From Thalassotalea nanhaiensis (GTDB lineage: Bacteria > Pseudomonadota > Gammaproteobacteria > Enterobacterales > Alteromonadaceae), in assembly GCF_031583575.1 (NCBI RefSeq), contig NZ_CP134146.1, positions 1,240,001 through 1,304,000 of the forward strand: a stretch of 64,000 nt of DNA. Reading direction: 5' to 3'. The position numbers were made by a program, and so were the translations under genes. Shown here piece after piece: positions 25,827 to 36,539 of the stretch (positions are counted from its first letter, which is position 1; each line of letters starts with the position of its first letter). The notes beneath the pieces were generated by a model. It saw only the letters and a program-made list of their open reading frames with translations. It was not told the DNA's origin and made no database searches.

Positions 25827-28061
25827 ATGACTGAACAGATCAAAAAATCGCGATTAAGCGCCAACAACGACGAACAAGCAAGTGATGATATCGATTTTGC
25901 TCGATATTTTAACCTGCTCCTTGAGAGCAAGTTTTTGATCGTAACCGTAACCGGCATTTTTGCGCTGGTTGGGATCGTCTTTGCCTTATTACAAACGCCC
26001 ATTTATAAAGCCGATGCGTTGGTTCAAATTGAACAAAAAGCCTCTGGTGTTCCCGGTCTTGGTGATATGGAAGAGTTATTTGGCGCTGAAAGTAAGGCCA
26101 TCACTGAAATCGAATTGTTGAAATCGCGTAAAGTACTGGGCGATGCCGTCGATCATTTAAAATTAGACATTGTCGCCACGCCGAAATACCTCGGAAAGCT
26201 TGGTCAATATTACGATCGTACGCATAACGCAACTTCATTCAACAACCCACTCATCGCGTCGTTATTTTCAGACTCATATGCCTGGGGCGGCGAAGACATT
26301 ACGGTTCGTCAATTAAAGGTTGCGGATCGGTATTTAGGCCATTACTTTGAGCTGTTCCTAGAAGCCAATAACCGCTTCTCATTGTATTCGGGTGAGCAAA
26401 AACTGCTCAGCGGTAGTACTAATGAAGTGGCCAAGAGTGCAAATAACGACATTCAACTGTTAGTGACCAACCTGGTAGGCGAACCGGGCACGGCGTTTGT
26501 GGTGAGTAAATTATATCGTGCAGATGCCATTGCCAATTTGCAACACAGCTTGCAAGTAGCCGAAAAAGGCAAACAGTCAGGGATTTTAACCCTGGCGCTT
26601 GAAGGCCCGAACCGACGCAAGGCAGAGCGCACTTTAAACGCCATTGCGGATGCCTTCTTACTGCAAAATGTCAAACGCATGAGCCAGGAAGTTGAAAAGT
26701 CGATTGAATTTTTAAACAGTGAACTGCCCAAAATTGACGGCAAACAAATTGCCGCCGAAGAGCAGTTAAACAAATATCGTTTAGACAACGACTCGGTTGA
26801 TCTGACCTTGGAAACCGAATCCGTGCTTGAGCAGCTGGTTGAAATTGAAACAAAAATTCACGAGTTATCCTTTTTAGAAGTCGATATTGCGCAAAAGTAC
26901 ACCAAAGAACACCCAAGGTACGTATCGCTTTTAGCCAAAAAACGTGATCTGGAAGCCCAAAAAGCACAACTAAACCAAAACGTGAAAGGGTTACCAAAAG
27001 CACAGCAGCAAATTTTGCGTATGGCGCGCGACGTGGAAGTGAATCAACAAATCTACTTAGCGCTACTAAACAAAGTACAAGAGCTGAACGTGGTAAAAGC
27101 CTCTACTGTCGGCAACATTAATATTGTTGATTACGCCCAAGTGGGTCGTTACCCGATTAAACCGAAGAAATCATTGATCGTAGTGATTATTACCATGCTG
27201 GGTGGGTTCTTAGCGGTGGCGTTTGTGATCCTTAAGGCTGCGTTTCATCGTGGCGTGACCAACCCGTCTGAGTTTGAAGACGTTGGCCTTACGGTATATG
27301 CCACCATTCCATTATCCGAAGAGCATGTAAAACGCACGCAAAAACAAAAGCTGCGTGAAAAAGTGAAATCCAACACAAAGAAAAGGCAAGCCACCGAGCT
27401 GCTTGCTGAGGTCAATTCAAGTGATATGGCCATAGAAGCCATTCGCAGCTTAAGAACAAGTTTACACTTTGCCATGCTGGAAGCAAAAAACAATGTGGTG
27501 ATGATCTCTGGCGCAAGCCCTGAGGTGGGTAAATCCTTCGTATCATCCAACCTTGCCGCGGTCATTGCGCAAGCGGGTCAAAAAGTCTTGCTGGTCGATG
27601 GTGATATGCGCAAAGGCTATCTGCAAAAAGTATTCAATACACAATGGGACAATGGGTTATCCGATCACTTAATTGGTGACATCACCTTCGAGCAAACCGT
27701 TAAAGACACCAGCACTGACAATTTGCACATAGTCACACGAGGGCAGGTACCACCAAACCCTAGTGAGCTGTTAATGAGTGAGCATTTTACGAATTTCATC
27801 AACAAAGCATCCGCTGACTATGATTTAGTGATCATCGATACGCCGCCAATTTTAGCGGTGACCGATGCCGCGATTATCGGTAACCAAGCCGGCACCACAT
27901 TAATGCTGGCCCGATACGACATGAGCCCGTTAAAAGAAATTATCACCGCGGCGAATCGATTCGATTTAAACGGCGTCGAGATCAAAGGCCTCATATTTAA
28001 CGCCGTTGAAAAACGCAACAGCGATTACGGCTATTACAACTACGGGTACGACTACAAGTAG
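25827..28061 (+). CDS. wzc: Wzc tyrosine autokinase (locus 2)
   Basis: 744 residues: TM1 (about 33-53), a periplasmic Wzz domain with coiled coils (about 55-445), TM2 (about 448-470, LIVVIITMLGGFLAVAFVIL), then the BY-kinase with Walker A SGASPEVGKSF near residue 560, A' LLVDGDMRKGY and B IIDTPPIL. The tail NSDYGYYNYGYDYK is the phosphorylated tyrosine cluster. It partners Wza and Wzb in export. From residue about 192 onward it is nearly identical to a truncated second copy at 31016-32680. Confidence 0.95.
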   Translation: MTEQIKKSRLSANNDEQASDDIDFARYFNLLLESKFLIVTVTGIFALVGIVFALLQTPIYKADALVQIEQKASGVPGLGDMEELFGAESKAITEIELLKSRKVLGDAVDHLKLDIVATPKYLGKLGQYYDRTHNATSFNNPLIASLFSDSYAWGGEDITVRQLKVADRYLGHYFELFLEANNRFSLYSGEQKLLSGSTNEVAKSANNDIQLLVTNLVGEPGTAFVVSKLYRADAIANLQHSLQVAEKGKQSGILTLALEGPNRRKAERTLNAIADAFLLQNVKRMSQEVEKSIEFLNSELPKIDGKQIAAEEQLNKYRLDNDSVDLTLETESVLEQLVEIETKIHELSFLEVDIAQKYTKEHPRYVSLLAKKRDLEAQKAQLNQNVKGLPKAQQQILRMARDVEVNQQIYLALLNKVQELNVVKASTVGNINIVDYAQVGRYPIKPKKSLIVVIITMLGGFLAVAFVILKAAFHRGVTNPSEFEDVGLTVYATIPLSEEHVKRTQKQKLREKVKSNTKKRQATELLAEVNSSDMAIEAIRSLRTSLHFAMLEAKNNVVMISGASPEVGKSFVSSNLAAVIAQAGQKVLLVDGDMRKGYLQKVFNTQWDNGLSDHLIGDITFEQTVKDTSTDNLHIVTRGQVPPNPSELLMSEHFTNFINKASADYDLVIIDTPPILAVTDAAIIGNQAGTTLMLARYDMSPLKEIITAANRFDLNGVEIKGLIFNAVEKRNSDYGYYNYGYDYK

Positions 28062-28195
28062 CGCAGACGGGTAAAGGCCTAATAGGTCAACCTTGTGGCA
28101 AATACTCACACATTATCCATTAGAAACACCGTCATCCCGGAGGAGCACTAGCGACATCCGTGACCTCCTGCAGTTATACTGTGGCTCGGAAAGAA

Positions 28196-28240
28196 ATTAA
28201 AAACTGGCTAAATCAAACAAAAAACTGACAAAGGCCTCAA
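28196..28240 (+). promoter_or_regulatory. conserved leader before tviB (copy 1)
   Basis: AACTGGCTAAATCAAACAAA then AAACTGACAAAG lies about 120 bp before the tviB start. Nearly the same sequence stands before the second tviB at 33943-33974, while the flanks differ. The 261-bp gap also holds a GTCATCCCGGAGGAGCAC stretch (from 28132) that looks like a degenerate dispersed repeat, and no gene. Probably a leader or promoter element carried with tviB. Confidence 0.45.
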
Positions 28241-28322
28241 AAAAACACTGACCAGACAACATGAATTTATTTATTTTTCTGGTAAAACAAACTATCTTAA
28301 TTAATCACAGTAGGAAAGCATT

Positions 28323-29603
28323 ATGAGTTTTTCATTAGAAAATTCAAACATCGCAGTGCTTGGCCAAGGCTATGTTGGCCTGCCATTAGCGGTAGAATTC
28401 GGAAAAAAATTTAAAACATTAGGTTTTGATATCAACCAAGCAAGAATTGCTGAACTCCAATCAGGTACAGATTCAACACTCGAGGTGAGCGCTGAAGAAT
28501 TGGCCGAATCTACGCATATTTCCTATTCTGCCAATGTAGATGATTTAAAAGCCTGCAATATTTATATTGTTACCGTACCTACGCCAATTGATGAACATAA
28601 AAAACCCGATTTAACCCCACTTATTAAAGCAAGTCAAATGCTAGGTAAAGTGGTTAGTGCCGGTGATATTATCATTTATGAATCTACCGTATACCCAGGT
28701 GCAACCGAAGAAGTTTGTTTACCAGAAGTTGAAAAAGTTTCTGGTTTAACCTTCAACAAAGATTTCTTTGCTGGTTATTCACCTGAGCGTATTAATCCTG
28801 GGGATAAAGAACACCGTGTTATCAACATTAAAAAGGTCACATCAGGATCAAACGATGAAATTGCCACGTTTGTAGATGACTTATATAAAAGCATCATCAT
28901 TGCCGGCACCCACAAAGCATCAAGCATTAAAGTGGCAGAGGCGGCAAAGGTCATCGAAAATACCCAACGTGATGTTAACATTGCCTTAATCAATGAACTT
29001 GCCATCATCTTTAATAAATTAAACATTGATACATTAGAAGTTCTAGAAGCAGCTGGTACGAAATGGAACTTCTTACCGTTCCGTCCTGGTCTTGTTGGTG
29101 GACATTGTATCGGAGTTGATCCGTACTACTTAACTCACAAAGCTGAATCTGCGGGTTATCATCCTGAAATGATCTTAGCGGGTCGTCGCTTAAACGATAA
29201 CATGGGTAGCTATGTTGTTTCTCAGCTTGTTAAAAGCATGCTTAAAAAAGGCATTCAAGTGAAAGATGCCAATGTTTTAGTTATGGGCTTAACCTTTAAA
29301 GAGAATTGTCCTGATTTACGAAACACCAAAGTTGTTGATATCGTGTCGGAACTAAAAGATTACAACATGAATGTTGATATCTTAGATCCTTGGTGTTCAT
29401 CAACGGAAGCCGAACACGAATATGGTTTATCTACGATCAAAGATGCTGAGAGCGAAAAATATGATGCCGTAATTTTAGCGGTCGCTCATAATGAATTTAA
29501 AGTTATGGGCGCAGAAGCTATTAAAGCATTAGGTAAATCAGATAGCGTCATTTACGATTTGAAGTACGTACTTCCAAAAGAGTCTGTAGACATAAGACTT
29601 TAA
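28323..29603 (+). CDS. tviB: TviB-type UDP-N-acetylglucosamine/-galactosamine 6-dehydrogenase (copy 1)
   Basis: 426 residues, full length for the family. NAD-binding glycines are in [16 protein letters not shown] (residues 12-27), the active-site cysteine near residue 260 in [16 protein letters not shown], and substrate residues in [16 protein letters not shown]. It oxidises a UDP-HexNAc to the uronic acid, as in Vi antigen and WbpA/WbpO pathways. Paired with the TviC-type epimerase downstream it would deliver UDP-GalNAcA or UDP-GlcNAcA. The second copy at 34098 is highly similar but clearly diverged. Confidence 0.93.
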   Translation: MSFSLENSNIAVLGQGYVGLPLAVEFGKKFKTLGFDINQARIAELQSGTDSTLEVSAEELAESTHISYSANVDDLKACNIYIVTVPTPIDEHKKPDLTPLIKASQMLGKVVSAGDIIIYESTVYPGATEEVCLPEVEKVSGLTFNKDFFAGYSPERINPGDKEHRVINIKKVTSGSNDEIATFVDDLYKSIIIAGTHKASSIKVAEAAKVIENTQRDVNIALINELAIIFNKLNIDTLEVLEAAGTKWNFLPFRPGLVGGHCIGVDPYYLTHKAESAGYHPEMILAGRRLNDNMGSYVVSQLVKSMLKKGIQVKDANVLVMGLTFKENCPDLRNTKVVDIVSELKDYNMNVDILDPWCSSTEAEHEYGLSTIKDAESEKYDAVILAVAHNEFKVMGAEAIKALGKSDSVIYDLKYVLPKESVDIRL

Positions 29604-29629
29604 TAATAAGCTTACAATCGTACCACTTT

Positions 29630-29795
29630 ACAACGTCATTCCCGCGCAGGCGGGAATCTATATTAAACGAATATATTTAACCTTAGTTTCGCAAACAGCT
29701 GCCTTGATGTGAAGTTAGAGCGTAGCAGTTTACTAGAACCATACTAAAATATTCACCTACAGCAGTCGTTTTCGCGAAGACGGGAATCCATAGTA
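29630..29795. repeat. REP-like hairpins between tviB and tviC
   Basis: ATTCCCGC-GCAG-GCGGGAAT (29638-29657) is a perfect 8-bp hairpin preceded by CGTC, a common dispersed palindrome form. A degenerate version with TTTTCGCGAAGACGGGAATCC lies at about 29768-29790. No gene is seen in the 199-bp gap. Confidence 0.7.
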
Positions 29796-29802
29796 AAAAA
29801 TT

Positions 29803-30834
29803 ATGACTAAATACGAACAAATAAAAAAAGACCTACTAGTTAATCCTAAAACTTGGCTTGTAACAGGTGTTGCCGGTTTCATTGGCTCAAATCTTTTAGA
29901 ACATCTATTAAAACTAAATCAAACTGTTATAGGCCTAGACAATTTCGCTACAGGTCATCAACATAACCTTGATGAAGTAGAAGGTGAAGTAACTGCTGAG
30001 CAATGGGCTCGCTTCACTTTTTATGAAGGTGATATCCGAAGCCTTGATGCTTGTAAACAAACTGTATCAGGTGCTGATTATGTCCTTCATCAAGCAGCAC
30101 TTGGTTCTGTGCCGCGCTCTATTAACGATCCTGCTACCACTAATGATGTAAATATTTCAGGTTTCTTAAATATGCTTATCGCTGCCCGTGATGAGAAAGT
30201 TGAAAGCTTTACCTACGCAGCATCTAGTTCTACCTATGGTGATCATCCTGCACTTCCAAAAGTAGAAGAAAACATCGGCAACCCGTTATCACCTTATGCT
30301 GTAACAAAGTACGTTAATGAGTTATACGCGGATGTATTTGCAAAAACCTATGATTTTAACACCGTTGGTTTACGTTACTTTAATGTTTTTGGTAAGCGTC
30401 AGGATCCAAACGGTGCATATGCGGCTGTTATACCAAAATGGACTGCTGCAATGATCGAAGGCGAAGAAGTGTTTGTTAACGGAGATGGTGAAACGAGTCG
30501 AGATTTTTGTTTTATTGAAAACGTTGTGCAAATGAATATTCTAGCGTCTATTGCAGATAAAGAAGCTAAAAATAATGTATTTAATGTAGCTGTCGGCGAT
30601 AGAACAACCCTGAATACATTGTATGATAGTATCCAAAATGCTCTCAACAGCAATTGTATTGTTTGCGATTCAAAACCTACTTACAGAGATTTTAGAGCAG
30701 GAGATGTGAGACATTCTCAAGCTGACATAACAAAAGCTAAAACATTACTTGGGTTTGAGCCACAGTTTAGAATTCAAGAAGGAATTGATAAAGCAATGCC
30801 TTGGTACATTAAGTTTCTAAATGAGAAATCATAA
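29803..30834 (+). CDS. tviC: TviC/WbpP-type UDP-N-acetylhexosamine(-uronate) 4-epimerase (copy 1)
   Basis: 343 residues, an extended short-chain dehydrogenase. The NAD motif is [16 protein letters not shown] (residues about 21-36), the catalytic Ser region AASSSTYGD and Tyr/Lys in [30 protein letters not shown] is typical of the TviC/WbpP group. It interconverts Glc- and Gal-configured UDP-HexNAc(A). It follows tviB and stands 3 bp before the truncated rfbB. A second copy is at 35506. Confidence 0.92.
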   Translation: MTKYEQIKKDLLVNPKTWLVTGVAGFIGSNLLEHLLKLNQTVIGLDNFATGHQHNLDEVEGEVTAEQWARFTFYEGDIRSLDACKQTVSGADYVLHQAALGSVPRSINDPATTNDVNISGFLNMLIAARDEKVESFTYAASSSTYGDHPALPKVEENIGNPLSPYAVTKYVNELYADVFAKTYDFNTVGLRYFNVFGKRQDPNGAYAAVIPKWTAAMIEGEEVFVNGDGETSRDFCFIENVVQMNILASIADKEAKNNVFNVAVGDRTTLNTLYDSIQNALNSNCIVCDSKPTYRDFRAGDVRHSQADITKAKTLLGFEPQFRIQEGIDKAMPWYIKFLNEKS

Positions 30835-30837
30835 ATC

Positions 30838-31041
30838 ATGATAATATTAGTAACAGGTGGCGCAGGCTTTATCGGCTCAGCTGTCATTCGGCATATCATT
30901 CAAAGCACTGCAGACTCAGTTATCAATGTCGATAAGTTAACGTACGCAGGCAATTTAGAGTCTTTAGCCGAGGTGCCAGACAGCCCTCGTTACGTATTTT
31001 CTCAAACAGATATTTGTGACGCAAAAACTGCTCAGCGGTAG
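30838..31041 (+). pseudogene. rfbB: truncated dTDP-glucose 4,6-dehydratase (rfbB N-terminus)
   Basis: Only about 61 residues of RfbB remain: [32 protein letters not shown] and SQTDICDAK, which match the start of the roughly 350-residue family. The frame then runs into sequence homologous to wzc (identity starts at about 31020) and stops at 31041. The catalytic domain is missing, so no function is expected. It marks the left edge of a recombination junction. Confidence 0.9.
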
Positions 31042-32680
31042 TACTAATGAAGTGGCCAAGACCTCAAATAACGACATTCAGCTGTTAGTGACCAACTTGG
31101 TCGGCGAACCGGGCACGGCGTTTGTGGTGAGCAAATTATATCGTGCTGACGCCATTGCCAATTTGCAACAAAGCTTGCAAGTGGCCGAAAAAGGCAAACA
31201 GTCGGGCATTTTAACCCTGGCGCTTGAAGGCCCGAACCGACGCAAGGCAGAGCGCACTTTGAACGCCATTGCGGATGCCTTCTTGCTGCAAAATGTCAAA
31301 CGCATGAGCCAGGAAGTGGAAAAGTCGATTGAATTTTTAAACAGCGAATTGCCCAAAATTGACGGTAAACAAATTGCCGCGGAAGAGCAGTTAAACAAAT
31401 ATCGTTTAGACAACGACTCGGTTGATCTGACCTTAGAAACCGAATCCGTGCTTGAGCAGCTGGTTGAAATTGATACAAAAATTCACGAATTGTCCTTTTT
31501 AGAAGTCGACATTGCGCAAAAGTACACCAAAGAACACCCAAGGTACGTATCGCTCTTAGCCAAAAAACGTGATCTGGAAGCCCAAAAAGCTCAATTAAAC
31601 CAAAACGTGAAAGGGTTACCGAAAGCACAACAGCAAATTTTGCGTATGGCGCGCGACGTGGAAGTGAATCAACAAATCTATTTAGCCCTACTGAATAAAG
31701 TGCAAGAGCTGAACGTGGTGAAGGCCTCTACTGTCGGCAACATCAACATTGTCGATTATGCCCAAGTTGGCCGATACCCAATTAAACCCAAGAAATCATT
31801 GATCGTGGTTATCATTACCATGCTAGGCGGCTTCTTAGCGGTGGCGTTTGTGATCCTTAAGGCAGCGTTTCATCGTGGCGTGACCAACCCGTCTGAGTTT
31901 GAAGACGTTGGCCTCACGGTATATGCCACCATTCCATTATCAGAAGAGCATGTAAAGCGCACGCAAAAACAAAAGCTGCGTGAAAAAGTGAAATCCAACA
32001 CAAAGAAAAGGCAAGCCACCGAGCTGCTTGCTGAGGTCAATTCAAGTGATATGGCCATTGAAGCCATTCGCAGCTTAAGAACAAGCTTACACTTTGCGAT
32101 GTTGGAAGCGAAAAACAATGTGGTGATGATCTCTGGCGCGAGCCCTGAGGTGGGTAAATCCTTCGTATCATCAAACCTTGCCGCTGTCATTGCGCAAGCG
32201 GGTCAAAAAGTCTTGCTGGTCGATGGTGATATGCGCAAAGGCTATCTGCAAAAAGTATTCAATACACAATGGGACAATGGGTTATCCGATCACTTAATTG
32301 GTGACATAACCTTCGAGCAAACCGTTAAAGACACCAGCACTGACAATTTGCACATAGTCACACGCGGGCAGGTACCACCAAATCCTAGCGAGCTGTTAAT
32401 GAGTGAGCACTTTACGAATTTCATCAACAAAGCATCCGCTGATTATGACTTAGTGATCATCGATACGCCGCCAATTTTAGCGGTCACCGATACCGCGATT
32501 ATCGGTAACCAAGCCGGCACCACATTAATGCTGGCCCGATACGACATGAGCCCGTTAAAAGAGATCATTACCGCGGCAAATCGATTCGATTTAAACGGCG
32601 TTGAGATCAAAGGCCTCATATTTAACGCCGTTGAAAAACGCAACAGCGATTACGGCTATTACAATTACGACTATAAGTAG
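31016..32680 (+). pseudogene. wzc: truncated second wzc (C-terminal three quarters)
   Basis: The sequence from 31020 matches wzc from 26397 to its stop. The first roughly 190 codons, including TM1 and the start of the Wzz domain, are missing. What is left is the coiled-coil periplasmic part, TM2, an intact kinase (Walker A SGASPEVGKSF, A' LVDGDMRKGY) and the tail YGYYNYDYK. The frame is undamaged and could start at the GTG at 31016. A count over the first 310 bp gives 16 differences, mostly silent, and only a few residues differ over the 554. Lacking TM1, the periplasmic part cannot be placed normally; a soluble or misplaced kinase could interfere with Wzc or be silent. Confidence 0.85.
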
Positions 32681-32797
32681 GGCTGCAGGGTAAGGCCCAA
32701 TAGGCCAACCTGCTGGGATATCGTATTGAAAGTCCCTAAACACGCAGCTTTAAATAATACCGATAAAGCACCTTAATCAACATTACCAAAAGATAAT

Positions 32798-33922
32798 ATG
32801 AAAAGATTAGAACTGTTAGATTACGGAAGATTTTTCGCAGCTATTATGGTTGTTGTATTTCACTATACACTTAGTGGGATAACGAATGGAAAAATTTTTT
32901 CAATAAGTCAAACCCCTATGTTAATTGAAATAACTAAATACGGTTATCTTGGTGTAGAATTATTTTTTATGATTAGCGGTTACGTTATTTTTTTTTCCGC
33001 TAAAGATAGAACTGCATCAGAATTTGCGATAGGTCGTGTCATAAGACTTTATCCCTCCTATTGGTTTGCTGTACTGTTCACGTCAGCTTTCGCAGCTTTT
33101 TGGGGAGGAAACATAATGTCAGTGTCACCTGTTCAAATTCTTGTTAACTTCTCAATGGTACAATCCTTATTTGGGGTGGCTCATATTGACGGAGTTTACT
33201 GGACATTAATCTACGAATTAATATTTTACTTTGCTGTATTTTTATTGTTACTCCTTGGTCTTCAAAGATATTTAAGGGTGATTTTCATTTGTTGGCCTAT
33301 TTTATTTTGTATAGCGTATGTGTTTGATATAGGTTCTTTACCTTATGTAGGTAATTATTTTTATTATTTTTCTGCTGGAACTATTTTTGCTTTACTAGCT
33401 GATAGATTTAGTTGGCGAGCTTGCTTGAGCCTAATCATCGTGTTTGTATTTTGCATAGTATTTTCGACAGGAAAAGTTGATTCACTGTCTGCATCCAAGG
33501 GAGTACAATATTCTTCGTTCACCATTGCTTTAATTGTTAGTTCGTTTTTCATGTTTTTTGTTTATCAAAACAGCCAAAAAGGAAAGTCACTGAAACTTCC
33601 AATGTCTAAGCTAGCAGGTGCATTAACATATCCGATATATTTAATACATGCGCATTTTGGTTTCATGTTTCTTAATAAATTTGCGACAAATAACAATAAA
33701 ATACTCATGTACATATTAACTTTTTTAATTGTACTTTTAGTTTCAGCTTTTATGCATTTAGTAATTGAAAGGCGCCTTTACCAAGTATGGAAGTATTTGT
33801 TTGTAACATTAATTGGTAAGCCCATTCAGGCTGTTCAAAATATTTTATTGAAACTTAAAAACACTACTAATAATTTATGTCTTGTTTTTGGTGCTGCTGT
33901 AAAGGATTTTTTGACTCCGTAA
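32798..33922 (+). CDS. acyltransferase family 3 (OafA-like O-acetyltransferase)
   Basis: 374 residues with about ten TM helices. The N-terminal motif LLDYGRFFAAIMVVVFHYTLSG (given in parts: DYGRFFAAIMVVVFHY) contains the conserved R and H of acyltransferase-3 enzymes, and FFMISGYVIFFSAKDR is the second family block. It transfers acetyl groups from cytoplasm to a glycan at the membrane. It stands between the wzc fragment and the second tviB, and its AT-rich composition matches the serotype-specific genes rather than its wzc neighbour. Confidence 0.9.
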   Translation: MKRLELLDYGRFFAAIMVVVFHYTLSGITNGKIFSISQTPMLIEITKYGYLGVELFFMISGYVIFFSAKDRTASEFAIGRVIRLYPSYWFAVLFTSAFAAFWGGNIMSVSPVQILVNFSMVQSLFGVAHIDGVYWTLIYELIFYFAVFLLLLLGLQRYLRVIFICWPILFCIAYVFDIGSLPYVGNYFYYFSAGTIFALLADRFSWRACLSLIIVFVFCIVFSTGKVDSLSASKGVQYSSFTIALIVSSFFMFFVYQNSQKGKSLKLPMSKLAGALTYPIYLIHAHFGFMFLNKFATNNNKILMYILTFLIVLLVSAFMHLVIERRLYQVWKYLFVTLIGKPIQAVQNILLKLKNTTNNLCLVFGAAVKDFLTP

Positions 33923-33942
33923 TGTACTTTTGTGAAGAATTT

Positions 33943-33974
33943 TAACTGGCTAAATAAAAGCAAAACTGACAAAG
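33943..33974 (+). promoter_or_regulatory. conserved leader before tviB (copy 2)
   Basis: AACTGGCTAAATAAAAGCAA followed by AACTGACAAAG repeats the leader found before the first tviB, here about 150 bp before the start codon. The rest of the 175-bp gap holds no gene. Confidence 0.45.
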
Positions 33975-34097
33975 ATATCAAAAGTACGGCTTAATTGCGG
34001 CAAAGGCTGTTTAAGTCGCACCCAAAATAATTAACTTAAATTAAACCTGAATCAATATCATCGATTCGAATCCAAAGAGAATAAACAGGGACATCTT

Positions 34098-35378
34098 ATG
34101 AATTTGTCATTAGATAATATCAAAATTGCAGTAATCGGCCAAGGCTATGTTGGCCTGCCATTAGCAGTTGAATTTGGTAAAAAAATGCCAACACTTGGTT
34201 TTGATATAAACCAAGAACGTATTGCCGAGTTAAATTCTGGCAATGATTCAACTCTGGAAGTCAGCCCTGAAGAATTAGCTGAATCAAAGCACATTTCTTA
34301 TTCTGCCAATGTAGATGATTTAAAAGGCTGTAATGTGTACATCATTACAGTACCTACACCGATTGATGTTCATAAGAATCCAGACCTTACACCGCTGCTC
34401 AAAGCAAGTGAGATGCTAGGTAAGGTTGTATCACAAGGTGACGTGCTTATCTATGAATCAACAGTTTATCCGGGGGCGACCGAAGAGGACTGTATTCCTG
34501 TTGTTGAACGTGTATCAGGTTTAACATTCAATAAGGAATTCTTCGCTGGTTATTCGCCAGAGCGAATTAATCCTGGAGATAAAGAACACCGTGTAACGAA
34601 TATAAAAAAAGTTACTTCTGGTTCGACGCCTGAAATCGCGACGTTTGTTGATGACTTATACAACACGGTTATTACTGTTGGTACGCATAAAGCAGCAAGC
34701 ATTAAAATTGCAGAAGCGGCAAAGGTTATAGAAAATACGCAACGCGATGTAAACATTGCTTTAATTAATGAGTTAGCACTTATATTTAACAAGCTTGGCA
34801 TTGATACACTAGAAGTATTAGAAGCAGCTGGCACAAAGTGGAATTTCTTGCCATTCCGTCCAGGTCTTGTAGGCGGACATTGTATCGGCGTTGATCCTTA
34901 TTACTTAACCCATAAAGCGCAAAGTATTGGTTACAATCCTGAAATGATCCTAGCTGGTCGTCGCTTGAACGATAACATGGGCGAGTACGTTGTTTCTCAA
35001 CTGGTAAAAAACATGGTTAAGAAAGGCATCAAAATTAAAGATGCGAATGTATTAGTCATGGGTTTAACCTTTAAAGAAAACTGCCCTGATTTACGTAACA
35101 CTAAGGTAGTTGATATTGTTTCTGAGTTACACGAATACAACATGATTGTTGACATTCTAGAGCCTTGGTGCTCATCGAAAGAAGCAATGCATGAATATGG
35201 TTTATCCACAATTAAGGAGGCTGAAAGCGATAAATATGACGCAGTAATCTTAGCCGTTGCTCATAACGAGTTTAAAGTCATGGGCTCAGAAAAAATTCGT
35301 GCGTTAGGTAGAACAGATAGCATAATATACGACTTAAAATATGTGCTAACTAAAGAAGCTGTAGACATAAGGTTATAG
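34098..35378 (+). CDS. tviB: TviB-type UDP-HexNAc 6-dehydrogenase (copy 2)
   Basis: 426 residues, the same length as copy 1 and similar throughout, with conserved [34 protein letters not shown] and [16 protein letters not shown]. Differences are spread along the chain (for example DEHKK/DVHKN and LPEVEK/IPVVER) and many silent changes separate the genes. The two copies therefore diverged well before they came together. Likely the same reaction; a different HexNAc preference is possible but not shown by the sequence. Confidence 0.93.
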   Translation: MNLSLDNIKIAVIGQGYVGLPLAVEFGKKMPTLGFDINQERIAELNSGNDSTLEVSPEELAESKHISYSANVDDLKGCNVYIITVPTPIDVHKNPDLTPLLKASEMLGKVVSQGDVLIYESTVYPGATEEDCIPVVERVSGLTFNKEFFAGYSPERINPGDKEHRVTNIKKVTSGSTPEIATFVDDLYNTVITVGTHKAASIKIAEAAKVIENTQRDVNIALINELALIFNKLGIDTLEVLEAAGTKWNFLPFRPGLVGGHCIGVDPYYLTHKAQSIGYNPEMILAGRRLNDNMGEYVVSQLVKNMVKKGIKIKDANVLVMGLTFKENCPDLRNTKVVDIVSELHEYNMIVDILEPWCSSKEAMHEYGLSTIKEAESDKYDAVILAVAHNEFKVMGSEKIRALGRTDSIIYDLKYVLTKEAVDIRL

Positions 35379-35394
35379 TACTTACTTTCGATAT

Positions 35395-35411
35395 CCTGAA
35401 CTTGTTTCAGG
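35395..35411. repeat. family II hairpin between tviB and tviC (copy 2)
   Basis: CCTGAA-CTTGT-TTCAGG, identical in core to the hairpins found inside three genes of this window. It lies 16 bp after the tviB stop. Confidence 0.85.
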
Positions 35412-35505
35412 GCCTCTTTGAATTTATACAAATATCAGGAGAAATAGCGGAGAATAGCAGTGAGTAACTTTAGTTTCTCGTTCATCGTTCCCGTTCCTTC
35501 CACTC

Positions 35506-36534
35506 ATGACAAAATACGAACAAATTAAAAAAGACCTATTAGGCAGCCCTAAAACTTGGCTAATTACAGGCGTAGCCGGATTCATCGGTTCGAACCTTTT
35601 AGAATACCTTCTAAAATTAAATCAAAAAGTAGTGGGTCTTGACAACTTCGCTACAGGCCATCAGCACAACCTTGATGAAGTGCAAGGAGAAGTAAGTGCA
35701 GACCAGTGGGCAATGTTTACCTTTATAGAAGGTGATATTAGAAATTTAGATGCATGTAAAAAAGCAGTGTCTGAAGTTGATTATGTTTTACACCAAGCAG
35801 CATTAGGCTCTGTGCCTCGTTCTATTAATGATCCTCTTACATCAAATGATGTAAACATATCTGGTTTCTTAAATATGTTAGTTGCCGCAAGAGAGCAAGG
35901 AGTTTCTAGCTTTACTTATGCAGCCTCTAGTTCAACTTATGGTGACCATCCTGCTTTGCCAAAGGTTGAAGAAAACATCGGTAATCCATTATCTCCTTAT
36001 GCCGTAACTAAATACGTCAATGAACTATATGCAGATGTTTTTGCGCGAACTTATGGTTTCAACACCATAGGCCTTCGTTACTTTAATGTATTTGGTAAAC
36101 GACAAGACCCTAATGGCGCATACGCGGCTGTAATACCAAAGTGGACTGCGGCGTTGATTTCTAAGGAAGAGGTCTTTGTTAATGGTGATGGTGAAACCAG
36201 TCGAGATTTTTGTTTTATCGAAAATGTCATTCAGATGAATATTCTTGCTGCAACTGCAACTGCAAATGAAGAATCAAAAAATAGTGTGTTCAATGTTGCG
36301 ATAGGCGATAGAACAACATTAAATACACTATATGAAAGTATTCAAAATTCGTTAAATGCAAATGACGTAAAATGCAAATCAAAACCTATTTATAGAGAAT
36401 TTAGAGCCGGTGATGTTAGGCATTCACAAGCTGATATTTCAAAAGCACAAAGTATCCTTAACTATGAGCCTGAATATAGAATTCAGCAAGGTATAGACAA
36501 AGCTATGCCTTGGTATATTCGGTACTTGAAGTAA
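35506..36534 (+). CDS. tviC: TviC/WbpP-type UDP-HexNAc(A) 4-epimerase (copy 2)
   Basis: 342 residues, closely similar to the first tviC product (both start [12 protein letters not shown]) with the NAD motif [16 protein letters not shown] and YAVTKYVNE. The C-terminal third is the most diverged (for example [11 protein letters not shown] against SIADKEAKN). The flippase gene starts directly after it, so this copy appears to belong to the resident serotype-specific cluster. Confidence 0.92.
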   Translation: MTKYEQIKKDLLGSPKTWLITGVAGFIGSNLLEYLLKLNQKVVGLDNFATGHQHNLDEVQGEVSADQWAMFTFIEGDIRNLDACKKAVSEVDYVLHQAALGSVPRSINDPLTSNDVNISGFLNMLVAAREQGVSSFTYAASSSTYGDHPALPKVEENIGNPLSPYAVTKYVNELYADVFARTYGFNTIGLRYFNVFGKRQDPNGAYAAVIPKWTAALISKEEVFVNGDGETSRDFCFIENVIQMNILAATATANEESKNSVFNVAIGDRTTLNTLYESIQNSLNANDVKCKSKPIYREFRAGDVRHSQADISKAQSILNYEPEYRIQQGIDKAMPWYIRYLK

Positions 36535-36539
36535 TTTTT

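Noticed and set aside
25827-32680. Simple recent tandem duplication of wzc
   Set aside because: About 5% mostly silent differences over the stretch counted point to independent evolution under selection, not a fresh copy.
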